Source: Rhodanobacter sp. T12-5
GTDB lineage: Bacteria > Pseudomonadota > Gammaproteobacteria > Xanthomonadales > Rhodanobacteraceae
Direction: 5' to 3'
DNA length: 64,000 bases
Assembly: GCF_008329435.1 (NCBI RefSeq)
Contig: NZ_NPKN01000005.1
Location: 62,001 to 126,000, forward strand
Of the stretch, positions 34,400 to 43,672 are shown one piece after another. The notes under the pieces were generated by a model. That model had not been told where the DNA came from and ran no database searches. It was given only the letters and a program-made list of their open reading frames with translations. The position numbers and the translations under genes were made by a program. Positions within the stretch are counted from its first letter, which is position 1. Each line of letters begins with the position of its first letter.

Positions 34400-36562
34400 A
34401 TGAAACCTTCCCTGCTTGCCCTGAGCCTCGCCCTTTCGCTGGGTACAACCGCCGCCCATGCCGCCGGCCCATCTCCGGCAATGACCGCGCCCGCGGAGGA
34501 CATCCCCGCCAACGCCCCGGACGGCCAACCCGCCATGGTGCGGGACCTCGACGCCGTGACGGTGTCGGCGCGGCTGGACCAGGCCCGCAATGCGCTGTCG
34601 CCGGGTACCGGCAGCAGCCAGTACGTGATCGACCACAAGGCGATCGCGCAACTGCCGCTGGGCGCGTCCACGCCGATGAACCAGGTGCTGCTGCAGGCGC
34701 CGGGCGTGGTGCAGGATTCCTACGGCGGCCTGCACGTGCGCGGCGACCACGCGAACCTGCAGTACCGCATCAACGGCGTGATCATTCCCGAGTCGATCGG
34801 CGGCTTCGGCCAGAGCCTCGATGCGCGCACGATCGACAACGTGAAGCTGCTCGACGGCGCGCTGCCGGCGCAGTACGGCCTGCGCACGGCGGCGGTGGTC
34901 GACATCACCACGCGCAGCGGTCACGAGCTCGGCAACGGCGGCAGCGTGGGCATCACCGGCGGCAGCAACGGCACGCTGAACCCGAACGCATCGGTCTGGG
35001 GCAGCGACGATCGCTGGAGCTGGTTCCTCACCGCTAACTACATGGAGAACGATGCCGGCATCGAGAACCCCACGCCGAGCAAAAAGCCGATCCACGACCA
35101 CACCAACCAGGTGAAGGGCTTTGGCGACATCAGCTACCTGATCGACAACGACACCCGCTTGAGCTTGTTGTTCGGCGTCGCCAACAACCGCTTCCAGATC
35201 CCGAACAATCCGGGCCAGACGCCTGCATTCGGCTATCTCGACACGGTCGACTTCGACTCCGCCAACCTCGACGAACGCCAGCGCGAGAACACCCGCTTCG
35301 GCGTGTTGTCCCTGCAGGGCAAGCTGGGCGCGACCGACTATCAGGTGTCCCTCGGCCAGCGCTACAGCAGCCTCGCCTACACGCCGGACCGGATCGGCGA
35401 GCTGATGTTCAATGGCGTCGCGTCCGACGTCAGCCGCAGCAATCGCGCCAGCACGCTGCAGGCCGATTTCGCCACGCCGCTGGGCGAAAGCCATACCTTG
35501 CGCTATGGCATCTACGGCAGCTTCGAACGCGCCGCCAGCGGCAACGACGCGTGGGTGTTCCCGGCCAATGCCGATGGCGAGCAGAGCAGCACCATGCCGC
35601 TCAACATCCTCGACGACAGCCATCTCGTCGCGAAGACCTGGTCGGCCTACGTGCAAGACGAATGGAGCATCGGCGAGAACTGGACGCTGAACTACGGCCT
35701 GCGCGGCGACCGCTACCAGTTGGTGCGCAGCGAAAGCCAGTTGAGCCCGCGCCTCGGCCTGGCCTGGCAGGCCACCGACAGCACTACCGTGCACGCCGGC
35801 TACTCGCGCTACTTCACGCCGCCGGCGACCGAGATGATCGCCAGCTCCAACATCGCGAAATTCGACGGCACCACCAATGCCGTGACGGACAGCGGCAACA
35901 ACACGCCACTGGCCGAACGCTCGGATTACTTCGATGTCGGCATCTCGCGGAACATCGGCTTGTCCTGGACCGTCGGCGTGGACGCCTACTACCGCAAGGT
36001 GCAGCGCCTGCAGGACGAGGGCCAGTTCGGTTCGGCGCTGGTCTACTCCACCTTCAACTACGAAGCCGGTCGCGTGAAGGGGCTGGAGTTCACCGCCAGT
36101 TACGCGCAGGGGTCGTTGTCGGCGTACTTCAATGCCTCGCTCGGCAAGGCCATCGGCAAGCGCATCATCACCAGCCAGTACAACTTCGCGGCGGACGACC
36201 TGGCTTACGTCGACGATCACTGGATCTTCCTCGACCATGACCAGAAACTGACCTCGTCCGGCGGCATCGGCTACGCGCTGGACGACAGCACTCGGCTCGG
36301 CGCCGACTACCTGTTCGGCAGCGGCCTGCGCAAGGACGGCGCGGTGCCGAACGGCGCATCCTTGCCGGCGTACTTCCAGTTGAACCTCAACGTCTCGCAC
36401 GATTTCGCGTTCGACCGCTTCGGCAAACTGCATACGCAGCTTGCGCTGATCAATGCGCTGGATCGCACGTATGAACTGCGCGACGGCAGCGGCATCGGCG
36501 TCGGCGCCCCGCAATTCGGCCCTCGCCGCGGCGTATTCCTGAGCGTGCAGAAGGATTTTTGA
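34400..36562 (+). CDS. TonB-dependent outer-membrane receptor, probably zinc uptake
   Basis: Protein of 720 residues: signal peptide MKPSLLALSLALSLGTTAAHA, then a TonB-box-like segment (LDAVTVSARLD), a plug domain (LPLGASTPMNQVLLQAPGVV; LHVRGDHANLQYRINGVIIP) and a beta-barrel ending in an aromatic residue (FLSVQKDF). No long histidine-rich loop of the ZnuD kind is seen. The Zur box just upstream makes zinc, or a zinc-chelating metallophore, the most likely substrate; that is inference from regulation. ATG 34400 gives the signal peptide. The next gene is convergent. Confidence 0.9.
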   Translation: MKPSLLALSLALSLGTTAAHAAGPSPAMTAPAEDIPANAPDGQPAMVRDLDAVTVSARLDQARNALSPGTGSSQYVIDHKAIAQLPLGASTPMNQVLLQAPGVVQDSYGGLHVRGDHANLQYRINGVIIPESIGGFGQSLDARTIDNVKLLDGALPAQYGLRTAAVVDITTRSGHELGNGGSVGITGGSNGTLNPNASVWGSDDRWSWFLTANYMENDAGIENPTPSKKPIHDHTNQVKGFGDISYLIDNDTRLSLLFGVANNRFQIPNNPGQTPAFGYLDTVDFDSANLDERQRENTRFGVLSLQGKLGATDYQVSLGQRYSSLAYTPDRIGELMFNGVASDVSRSNRASTLQADFATPLGESHTLRYGIYGSFERAASGNDAWVFPANADGEQSSTMPLNILDDSHLVAKTWSAYVQDEWSIGENWTLNYGLRGDRYQLVRSESQLSPRLGLAWQATDSTTVHAGYSRYFTPPATEMIASSNIAKFDGTTNAVTDSGNNTPLAERSDYFDVGISRNIGLSWTVGVDAYYRKVQRLQDEGQFGSALVYSTFNYEAGRVKGLEFTASYAQGSLSAYFNASLGKAIGKRIITSQYNFAADDLAYVDDHWIFLDHDQKLTSSGGIGYALDDSTRLGADYLFGSGLRKDGAVPNGASLPAYFQLNLNVSHDFAFDRFGKLHTQLALINALDRTYELRDGSGIGVGAPQFGPRRGVFLSVQKDF

Positions 36563-36917
36563 GTGGTGCAGAGTGATTGCCCGATCCAAGGTTCGAGCGT
36601 CGACGCCCGCGACAGCTCCGACACGCCGCGTTCGTCGAACGCGTCGGCAGCCACGACGTATTTCACGCCCTGATCAACACGCGCACTTCCAGTCGCGTCG
36701 ACTGATCGGCGAAGCACTGGCAGGTCTCGTGCAGGCGGCCGGGCACCAGCCCCGGCGCACGTCGTAGCCCGCCGGCTTCCAGACGGTCTCGGCATCGCGG
36801 GTATCGGTCAGGCGACGTGCCGGGACAAGGCCGGATGCTGGCGGCGGCGGGCCGTCGGCGTTGCCGAACACGCAGGTTGGACTCCGCCGATCCGGCGTGC
36901 GCAACGCCGAGGGCGAA
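36563..36917. other. Intergenic stretch with coding-like composition but no intact gene
   Basis: 355 bases between the convergent receptor and CtlX genes. GC content and codon-like periodicity resemble coding DNA, and short minus-strand frames contain protein-like fragments (for example GVKYVVAADAFDERGVSEL, and LHETCQCFADQSTRLEVRV in another frame), but no frame is complete or recognisable. It may be the remains of a gene broken by frameshifts. No clear terminator was seen. Confidence 0.4.
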
Positions 36918-37835
36918 TCAGTAGATCTCGCCGACGCAGCAGCGCAGGCTGCCGCCGGCCTTCTCGATCTCGCCCAGTTCCACCGCACCGATCGCGAAGC
37001 CGTAACCGGCCAGCGCCGCGCGCTGTTCGTCGGTCAGCGAGGCAGCAGCGCAGGCGCTCATCCACACGCGGTCGTCGGACAGGGTGATCGCGTTGCCGGC
37101 GAAGGCCTGTTTCTGCGCCGGCGTCAGCCAGATCGCGCGGTTGCCGCAAGCCGTGGCGATCGCCTGTACCGCGGCCGGATCGCGGAAGCCGTCGGCGGCG
37201 ATGATCGCGGCGCGACCGGCCAGCAGGGTCAGCACCACGTTGGTGTGATACTCGGACTCGGCAAGCTCGAAGCAGTACGTCAGGCGCAGATCGAACGCCT
37301 TGTGCATCGCTTGCGCGCCGGCCATGTCGCAGCGTTCGCTGAGGCCGCAGTAGCCGACGCCACGCGCGCGGTCGATGATCAGCGAACCGGTCAGTTCCGC
37401 GACAAGGTCATCGCAGCCGGACAGGTCGATCTCGTCGTAGCCCAGCACGTCGCCGAAGAACGCGCGGATGTCGCTGCGTCCGGCCTCGCGCTGGCGCACC
37501 GGGTGCCTCATGCGGCCCACCACCAGCCGGCCCGGCGCGGTGCCGAACACGTTGTTGGGAAACACCGCGTCCGGCGTCGCCGGATCGCCGGGGAAGGTGA
37601 TCACCGGCACGTCCGCGCGCAAGGCCTGCGCCAGCGCGCTGTGCTGGGCCAGCGCCTTCAGCGGATCGACGGCGAGGCTCATGTCCATGTAGCGGTTGTC
37701 GCGCGCCGATTCCGCCGCCAGCGTGAACCCGGCCGGTGCCACCAGATAGGCGGCGCGCGCCGTGGCGGCGGCCTCGGGCCGTGGTGCAAGTGCGGCAAGG
37801 GCTTCGAGGAACTCGGTCGGCGAGGTGGTGATCAC
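36918..37835 (-). CDS. ctlX: Arginine deiminase-family amidinohydrolase (CtlX type)
   Basis: Protein of 305 residues of the guanidino-group modifying superfamily. Conserved features are DAVFPNNVFG (substrate-binding Asp-Asn), ELTGSLIIDRARGVGYCGLSE, YHTNVVLTLL with the catalytic histidine, and the catalytic cysteine near the end in GGSLRCCVGEIY. The CtlX branch is linked to citrulline use, hydrolysing the ureido group; this assignment comes from the family. I chose GTG 37835 because AAGGA lies eight bases upstream; the frame continues for 24 codons further without a good start. It lies 25 bases downstream of the MFS gene and is probably cotranscribed. Confidence 0.85.
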   Translation of the reverse strand: MITTSPTEFLEALAALAPRPEAAATARAAYLVAPAGFTLAAESARDNRYMDMSLAVDPLKALAQHSALAQALRADVPVITFPGDPATPDAVFPNNVFGTAPGRLVVGRMRHPVRQREAGRSDIRAFFGDVLGYDEIDLSGCDDLVAELTGSLIIDRARGVGYCGLSERCDMAGAQAMHKAFDLRLTYCFELAESEYHTNVVLTLLAGRAAIIAADGFRDPAAVQAIATACGNRAIWLTPAQKQAFAGNAITLSDDRVWMSACAAASLTDEQRAALAGYGFAIGAVELGEIEKAGGSLRCCVGEIY

Positions 37836-37860
37836 GCGGTGGTTCCTTGCATGGGCAACG

Positions 37861-39129
37861 TCAAAGGATATCCACTGCCGGTTCTTCCCGCGCGGCGGCC
37901 TGCGCATGCAACTGCTGGCGGCGGCGCAGGGTCGGGAACATCGCCATCCACAGCCCGACCACGACCAGCGTGCCGACGCCGCCGATCACCGTGGCGCCCA
38001 CCGCGCCCAGCCACGCCGCCAGCATGCCTGACTCGAACTCGCCCAGCTGGTTGGAGGTGTTGATGAAGATCGCGTTGACCGCGCTGACCCGGCCGCGCAT
38101 GTCGTCCGGTGTATCGAGTTGCACCAGTGCACCGCGGATCACCATGCTGACCATGTCGAACGCGCCCAGCGCGAACAGCGCCAGCAGCGACAGCCACAGA
38201 GCGGTCGACAGCGCGAACACCAGCGTGGCCACGCCGAAGCCGGCCACCGAGGCGAACATGATCATGCCGACGCGCCGCTGCATGTCGTGCCGCGCCAGCC
38301 ACACCGACATCAACAGCGCACCCGCGGCCGGTGCCGCCCGCAGCAGGCCCAGTCCCCACGGGCCGGTGTGCAGGATGTCCTTGGCGAAGATCGGCAGCAA
38401 CGCGGTGGCGCCGCCGAGCAATACGGCGAACAGGTCCAGCGAGATCACGCCGAGCACGTCCTTGCGCGCGCGGATGAAATGCACGCCGGCGAACACGGTC
38501 TTCAAGGTGGCCGGCTCGCGCTTCGGCGGCGCGTGTTCGTAACGCAGCCGAGCCATCAGCAGCACCGAGACCAGGTACAGCGCGGCACACGCCGTGTACA
38601 CCACGCCTGGCCCGGCCACGTACAGGAAACCACCCAGCGCCGGGCCCATGATCATCGCCGCCTGGCCGGCCGACGAGTTCACCGCCATCGCGCGCGGGAG
38701 GATCGCTGGCGGCACCAGCGCCGGCAGCATCGACTGCAACGCCGGAAACTCGAATGCCTTGGCGATGCCGATCACGAACACCAGCAGCAGGATGCCGACC
38801 TCGTGGATGCCGTGCGCCAGGCTCAACCCGGCCAGCACGGCGATCGCGATCCATTCCAGCAGCTGACCCGACAGCACGATGCGGCGGCGCTCGAACTGGT
38901 CGGCGACATGCCCGGCCGGCAACGCCAGCAGCACCGACGGGACGAACTGCACCAGGCCGATCAGGCCCAGATCGAAGGCGCGGCCGGTGATTGCATAGAT
39001 CTGCCAGCCGACCGCCACCGACAGCATCTGGAAGCCGAAGCTGGAGGCGATGCGGGCGAACCAGAACGCGACGAAGGCGCGGTGCTGCAGCAGCGATCCG
39101 GTGGATCGCGGCGAGTGGGATGACGACAC
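37861..39129 (-). CDS. MFS transporter (EntS/MFS_3-like exporter)
   Basis: Protein of 422 residues with twelve predicted helices. The MFS loop between helices 2 and 3 reads GHVADQFERRRIVL; LPRAMAVNSSAGQAAMIMGP and LDTPDDMRGRVSAVNAIFIN are hallmarks of the EntS (enterobactin exporter)/MFS_3 group. The transported compound is unknown. The start is GTG 39129, with GAGGA seven bases upstream. It heads the pair with ctlX and lies near the Zur-controlled receptor, though the receptor is on the other strand and no metallophore biosynthesis gene is present. Confidence 0.9.
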   Translation of the reverse strand: MSSSHSPRSTGSLLQHRAFVAFWFARIASSFGFQMLSVAVGWQIYAITGRAFDLGLIGLVQFVPSVLLALPAGHVADQFERRRIVLSGQLLEWIAIAVLAGLSLAHGIHEVGILLLVFVIGIAKAFEFPALQSMLPALVPPAILPRAMAVNSSAGQAAMIMGPALGGFLYVAGPGVVYTACAALYLVSVLLMARLRYEHAPPKREPATLKTVFAGVHFIRARKDVLGVISLDLFAVLLGGATALLPIFAKDILHTGPWGLGLLRAAPAAGALLMSVWLARHDMQRRVGMIMFASVAGFGVATLVFALSTALWLSLLALFALGAFDMVSMVIRGALVQLDTPDDMRGRVSAVNAIFINTSNQLGEFESGMLAAWLGAVGATVIGGVGTLVVVGLWMAMFPTLRRRQQLHAQAAAREEPAVDIL

Positions 39130-39423
39130 GGGGGAGTCCTCGCAGAGGCCGCATTATCGCCGAGCCGGCGAGTCCCGCCCAGCACGGCGCCTGGGATGAG
39201 GAACTGCCCGACGGCGACCGGGTCAGGATGTCGTTGATCGACGGCACTCACTGCGAGGCGTTGTCGGCGAATGCCCGCCGTGCAGCTGTTTTACGACGGC
39301 GATGGCAACGCGGGCATCAACGGTGTGGTGCACCTGGAACATCTGGCACCTCCGACCGACACGGCGATGCCTGTCGACCGGATCGCCGGCATCGAGCACC
39401 CGGATTCAGACGCGTCGCCGCGC

Positions 39424-41235
39424 CTAACCGGCGCGGTGGCTGAAGCCGTCCTCGCTCCAGCCTTCGCTGCCCACGCCGTGATGCACGAAGAAAAGGCCCT
39501 CTGGATCGTAGCGCCGCTTGGCACGGGCAAGCCGGGCGTAGTTGGCGCCCCAAAAGCCATGCTGCCAGTCGCGCAGGAAATAGTCGCTCTCCGAGACGTA
39601 GGAGCCCGCGTCCGGCGCCACCGTGCGCAGTGCTTCCATCACGCGCTCGACTGCCGTCGCCGTCCGCCGCGCCTGCGCCAGGTCGGGTCTCGGGCCAGGC
39701 ATGCCGGGGAAGGCCGGGTCGCTGCCATTGGCGCAGATAGCCAGGGCAAAGGCGGCGGTCACCTGTGGATTCATCGCGGTGTCGCGGGTGCGCGCGATCG
39801 CTTCGGGTTCGCCGCCGCCCATTCCCTTGTTGAAGTGCAGCTCGAACCCGTGCCGGCGCGAAGCGGCGAACAACGCGTCAGCCAATGCCGCCTGCCGCCC
39901 CGGCGCGAGCAACGCATCGGGCAGCCAGGCAGATTGGAACGCCTGGATGAACCAGCCGACCTCACCGCGGTTGCCGGCCCACACCATGTGGTAGTCCGGC
40001 GTGCCGGGCCGGTCGTCGGGCACCATCAGCTGCTGTGCGTGCTGGCGGTAGAAGTCCGCATCCCAGAAGTGCCGTGCCGGCACTGCCATTGTCCGCGGCG
40101 GTTCAGCGAACGTGTACTCGCCGCGGGCGCGCACCCAGTCGAAGAACGGCGCCCACGTCTGTTCGGCCTGCGCCTGGGTCAGGCCCTGGAACACCATCAT
40201 GATTGACAGGGTGTTGTCCGGGCGGAAACCCATCTGTTCGCCCCAATGGCGGTTGAACAACGCATCGCGGTAGAACACCATCGCCCGCGCGACCAGTGCG
40301 CGGTAGGCCGCGTCGGATGACGCCTTGATCGTGCCGAAAACCGCGCCGAAGAAGGGCGGCAGCTCGAACGTGCGCAGGGTTAGCCGGGTAACCACGCCGA
40401 GACTGCCACCGCCACCGCCCTTGAGGCTCCAGAACAGCTCCGGATGGCTGTGCGCGTTGACAGTGAGTACCGCACCGTCGGCGGTGACCAGCTCGGCCTC
40501 CAGCAGGTTGGCCGAAGCGGTGCCGAAGTTCTTCGAGAAGCTGCCGAAGCCACCACTCTGCACCAGCCCGGCGACGCCCACCGTGGTGCAGCCGCCGCCC
40601 TGCACGTAGCGGCCACCGAGCGTGGTCACCGCGTGGTAGACGTCGATCCACATCGCGCCGGCTTGCACGCTCACCGCCGGCTGCGGCGCGAGCTTGCCCG
40701 CGCCGCCTTGCGGCACGAAACCTTCGTGCAGGGTCACCTTGTTCATATGGCGCGGCCAGATCAGCAGCGAATCGGGCGCCTCGGAAGTACCCTGGTAGCT
40801 GTGCCCGCCGCCCTTGACCACCAGCCGCAGGCGATGCCGGCGCGCGAAGTCCACCGCTGCGGCAACGTCGGCCGCCGATTCGGCTGCCACGGCGTAGGCG
40901 CTGGGCTGCGAAATCCAGGCATCGGCCCAGCCGCTGGTCTGGGTCAGCGCCGGGTCGTCGCCGAGCGCGAAAGGGTTGCGCAGTTGCTCGAGCGCGTGCG
41001 CGCGGGCGGCGGCCGGTGCGCCCTCGGCGAAGGGTGAAACCGGTTGCAACAGTCGGCCGCCGACCGCGCGGCGCAAGGCTTCCCATTCGGCCGGCGCCGG
41101 CCAACCCAACTGGCCCGGTCGCACCCGCGCGCGCAGCGCGCCGGCCACGGAAGCGGGCAGGGCCCGTGCGGTGCGCGCCAGCAGCGGCACCAGCGGCAGG
41201 GTGAGGGCGGCCTTCAGCAGTTCACGTCGTTCCAT
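39424..41235 (-). CDS. FAD-linked oxidase of the berberine-bridge-enzyme type, probably Tat-exported
   Basis: Protein of 603 residues. The N terminus MERRELLKAALTLPLVPLLA has a twin-arginine and hydrophobic core, suggesting Tat export of a folded flavoprotein. FAD_binding_4 follows with GGGHSYQG (His145) and GGGCTTVGVAG (Cys216), the two positions that attach FAD bicovalently in BBE-like oxidases. The C-terminal BBE segment reads NYARLARAKRRYDPEGLFFV with HHGVGSEGW. Members oxidise sugars, alkaloids or other small alcohols with oxygen; the substrate here is unknown. It stands alone, divergent from the LytTR gene, with 294 bases free of genes between it and the MFS gene start. Confidence 0.9.
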   Translation of the reverse strand: MERRELLKAALTLPLVPLLARTARALPASVAGALRARVRPGQLGWPAPAEWEALRRAVGGRLLQPVSPFAEGAPAAARAHALEQLRNPFALGDDPALTQTSGWADAWISQPSAYAVAAESAADVAAAVDFARRHRLRLVVKGGGHSYQGTSEAPDSLLIWPRHMNKVTLHEGFVPQGGAGKLAPQPAVSVQAGAMWIDVYHAVTTLGGRYVQGGGCTTVGVAGLVQSGGFGSFSKNFGTASANLLEAELVTADGAVLTVNAHSHPELFWSLKGGGGGSLGVVTRLTLRTFELPPFFGAVFGTIKASSDAAYRALVARAMVFYRDALFNRHWGEQMGFRPDNTLSIMMVFQGLTQAQAEQTWAPFFDWVRARGEYTFAEPPRTMAVPARHFWDADFYRQHAQQLMVPDDRPGTPDYHMVWAGNRGEVGWFIQAFQSAWLPDALLAPGRQAALADALFAASRRHGFELHFNKGMGGGEPEAIARTRDTAMNPQVTAAFALAICANGSDPAFPGMPGPRPDLAQARRTATAVERVMEALRTVAPDAGSYVSESDYFLRDWQHGFWGANYARLARAKRRYDPEGLFFVHHGVGSEGWSEDGFSHRAG

Positions 41236-41374
41236 CGCAATCTCTCCGGTGATTGGCGCACGCTACGCCGTGCGACGGCGGTTCGCATCGCTGGTGTGAC
41301 CGATCGTGGGCGCCTGGGGACGAGCCGTGGGCAGCCGGGACGAATGGTGTGCGCCGTCGCGTAGAATTCGTCGA

Positions 41375-42241
41375 ATGAGCCATGCCATCCGACTCGAATA
41401 CCGCGATGTCCACCGCTGGCGGCGCCCCACCGAGATCGCCTTCTGGGTCCTGCTGGCCATCCTCAACACCGTCTTCAACAGCGTGGTCGCGCAGATCGAC
41501 CATGCCCGCGTCGCCGCCTGGGAGCCGTGGCTGTGGGAGTGGACCAGCTCGCTGATGATTCTGGCGCTGGTGCCCGCCGTGCTGGCAGTGGAGCGGCGCT
41601 GGCCGTTCCGCTTCGACACTTGGCGCCGAAACCTGCCCTGGCACCTGCTCGCCACCGTGCCGTTCTGCCTGGTGCACGTCACCGGCATGATCGCATTACG
41701 CGTGCTGGGCTACCGCATCGCAGGCATCCACTACGACTTCGGTCGATGGGAGCCGGGCATCGGCTACGAATACCTGAAGGACATCCGCACTTATTTCCTG
41801 ATCGTCGGCGTGCTGGTGCTGTACCGGCTGTGGCTGCTGCGCCAGCAGGGCGAAGCGCGGCTGCTGGCCGAGCCGGATGAAGGCGCGCCGGTGGAGCCGG
41901 TGGAGCGGCCGGAGCGCTTCCTGGTGCGCAAACTGGGCAAGGAGTTCCTCCTCAACGCCAGCGAGATCGAATGGCTGCAGGCCTCGGGCAACTACGTGAA
42001 CCTGCACGTGCGCGGGCGCGACTACCCGCTGCGCGCCACCATGGCCGGGATCGAGGATCGGCTGGATCCGGCGCGCTTCGTGCGGGTGCATCGCAGCTAC
42101 TTCGTCAACCTCGACTACCTCGCCGAGATCGAGCCGCTGGAGACCGGCGACGCGCGCCTGCAGATGCGTGACGGCGTGAAGATTCCCTGCAGCCGGCGCT
42201 ACCGCGCGGCGCTGCGCGAGCGCTTCGGCCAGCCGGACTGA
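41375..42241 (+). CDS. Membrane-anchored LytTR DNA-binding regulator
   Basis: Protein of 288 residues. Four membrane helices occupy residues about 20-170 (FWVLLAILNTVFNSVVAQ; SSLMILALVPAVLAVERRW; LLATVPFCLVHVTGMIALRV; YFLIVGVLVLYRLWLLRQ), and a LytTR domain fills the C terminus (FLVRKLGKEFLLNASEIEWL; ASGNYVNLHVRGRDYPLRAT; RFVRVHRSYFVNLDYLAEIE). It has no receiver domain, so it acts as a one-component membrane regulator. Such proteins often control neighbouring genes. ATG 41375 gives the family-like start. The FAD oxidase gene lies on the other strand, sharing a 139-base control region. Confidence 0.9.
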   Translation: MSHAIRLEYRDVHRWRRPTEIAFWVLLAILNTVFNSVVAQIDHARVAAWEPWLWEWTSSLMILALVPAVLAVERRWPFRFDTWRRNLPWHLLATVPFCLVHVTGMIALRVLGYRIAGIHYDFGRWEPGIGYEYLKDIRTYFLIVGVLVLYRLWLLRQQGEARLLAEPDEGAPVEPVERPERFLVRKLGKEFLLNASEIEWLQASGNYVNLHVRGRDYPLRATMAGIEDRLDPARFVRVHRSYFVNLDYLAEIEPLETGDARLQMRDGVKIPCSRRYRAALRERFGQPD

Positions 42242-42327
42242 GTCGACCCGAGCGAAACCGTGCGGTTGTTGCATGGTGACCGCGGATCGCTTCAAGCTAG
42301 CTGCCTGTTTCCGCCTGGATGCCGCCG

Positions 42328-43077
42328 ATGAATCGCGCCTTTCTTCGTTACGCCCTGATCGCCGCATGCGCCACCTGGCTGCTCGCCGGCTGCTCGCCCG
42401 GCACGCCGGCACCGACCGCGCAACAGCAGCAAGCCCAGACGCAGGCCGCCGATGCGGCACGCAACCTCGACACCTATCGCCAGTTGCTGCGCATCCACAA
42501 CGACGAGATGGCGGTGTCGATGGGCAAGGACATCGTCAACCGGTTTCCCGACAGCGATGCCGCGAAGGAAGTGCAGAAGACCCTGCCTGCGATCGAGAAG
42601 CGCTACACCGAGACCAGCGAGAAGAGCCGGCTGGCCCGGCTGTGGTTGTACCAGGTGTCGCCGATGGCCGGCGGCACGCAGTCCACCGCCACCATCCAGA
42701 ACAGCCAGCCTTCGGGCAATGACCGCGTGCAACTGGTGCTGCGCCGACACACCAGCTGGGGCCAGAGCGTGTTCCTGTACGGCAGCAAGCCCGGCTTCTT
42801 CTGCCGCGGCAACTGCACCATCGCCGGCACGGTCGACGGCAAGCCGGTGGGCATCAAGGCATTTGCGCCTTCCACCGGCGAGCCGGCGCTGATGATCCGC
42901 GACGACAAGGCCTTCATCGCGATGCTGGAAAAGGCGAAGAAAATCACCCTGAACGTGACCCTGGCCGATGGCGACAAGAAGCAGGCACTGGTCTATGAAG
43001 TGGGTGGCTTCGATCCGTCGAAATGGGCGCCGCTGGACAAGGCCGGGCACAAGGGCGGCAAGAAGCAGGTCCAGTGA
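42328..43077 (+). CDS. Hypothetical lipoprotein
   Basis: Protein of 249 residues with a lipobox WLLAGC (Cys22) and a Gln/Ala-rich stretch after it. The middle looks helical (NLDTYRQLLRIHNDEMAVSM; KEVQKTLPAIEKRYTETSEK); the second half is a beta-rich domain (NDRVQLVLRRHTSWGQSVFL; GFFCRGNCTIAGTVDGKPVG; AFIAMLEKAKKITLNVTLAD), which may bind or inhibit another protein. I do not recognise a named family. ATG 42328 or the ATG three codons earlier are both possible. It follows the LytTR gene by 86 bases on the same strand and could be its target. Confidence 0.8.
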   Translation: MNRAFLRYALIAACATWLLAGCSPGTPAPTAQQQQAQTQAADAARNLDTYRQLLRIHNDEMAVSMGKDIVNRFPDSDAAKEVQKTLPAIEKRYTETSEKSRLARLWLYQVSPMAGGTQSTATIQNSQPSGNDRVQLVLRRHTSWGQSVFLYGSKPGFFCRGNCTIAGTVDGKPVGIKAFAPSTGEPALMIRDDKAFIAMLEKAKKITLNVTLADGDKKQALVYEVGGFDPSKWAPLDKAGHKGGKKQVQ

Positions 43078-43191
43078 TGCCCGATGGCGTGGAGGGCCCG
43101 CTCGTGACGTGGCCGCGACGTCCGCGGGAATAGGCTTTTATCGACACGGTCATTCGACTGCAGCGGCGCGTGCGTGCAGTGGGAGGTTCCC

Positions 43192-43653
43192 ATGCTTGTT
43201 CGCAGTATCCCCAGCTCATGCCTGATCGTCGGCGTGCTGGTGTTCGGTGGCTTGCTCGGCGGATGCGCCACGAACTACCCCCAGCGGGAGAGCCAGCGCC
43301 AGGCCGCGTACCAGGCCGCGACTGGCGCACCGGTGCGCAGCTTCCGCTTCTTCGGCTCGCTGTATTCATGGGAGCCGCTGGGCAATCAGCAGTTGGCCGT
43401 CTATACGCGGCCCAACCAGGCGTGGCTGCTCGATGTACCCGGATGCAACGAGTTGCCGTTCGCCACCGCCATCGGGCTCACTTCCAACATGCATGAAGTG
43501 ATGGCCGGCTTCGACCACATACTGACCGGGCGCGGCAATGTCCCCTGCACCATCACGCAGATCCGCCCGATCGACGTGAGCAAGCTGAAGGCCGCGCGGG
43601 AAGCCCAACGCAAGATCGAGGAAAAACCGCGCTCGCCGACGGACAAGCCATGA
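43192..43653 (+). CDS. DUF6491-family lipoprotein
   Basis: Protein of 153 residues with lipobox LLGGC (Cys25). The mature part has the DUF6491 pattern: APVRSFRFFGSLYSWEPLGN, QQLAVYTRPNQAWLLDVPGC, then a late cysteine in GNVPCTITQIRPIDVSKLK; the two cysteines probably form a disulfide. The family is common in Xanthomonadales and of unknown function. The tail is charged (AREAQRKIEEKPRSPTDKP). GGGAGG precedes ATG 43192. It converges on the ferritin-like gene with 19 bases between. Confidence 0.85.
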   Translation: MLVRSIPSSCLIVGVLVFGGLLGGCATNYPQRESQRQAAYQAATGAPVRSFRFFGSLYSWEPLGNQQLAVYTRPNQAWLLDVPGCNELPFATAIGLTSNMHEVMAGFDHILTGRGNVPCTITQIRPIDVSKLKAAREAQRKIEEKPRSPTDKP

Positions 43654-43672
43654 CGCCCTCGGCTCCGCCGCT

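Noticed and set aside
34364-36589. Minus-strand open frame of 741 codons antisense to the TonB receptor
   Set aside because: Shadow of the receptor gene; no ribosome site or domain and it would run into the Zur operator.
39130-39423. Possible gene between the MFS transporter and FAD oxidase genes
   Set aside because: The only long frame here continues antisense into the oxidase gene, and its unique part has no ribosome site or family likeness. I see nothing definite in this gap.
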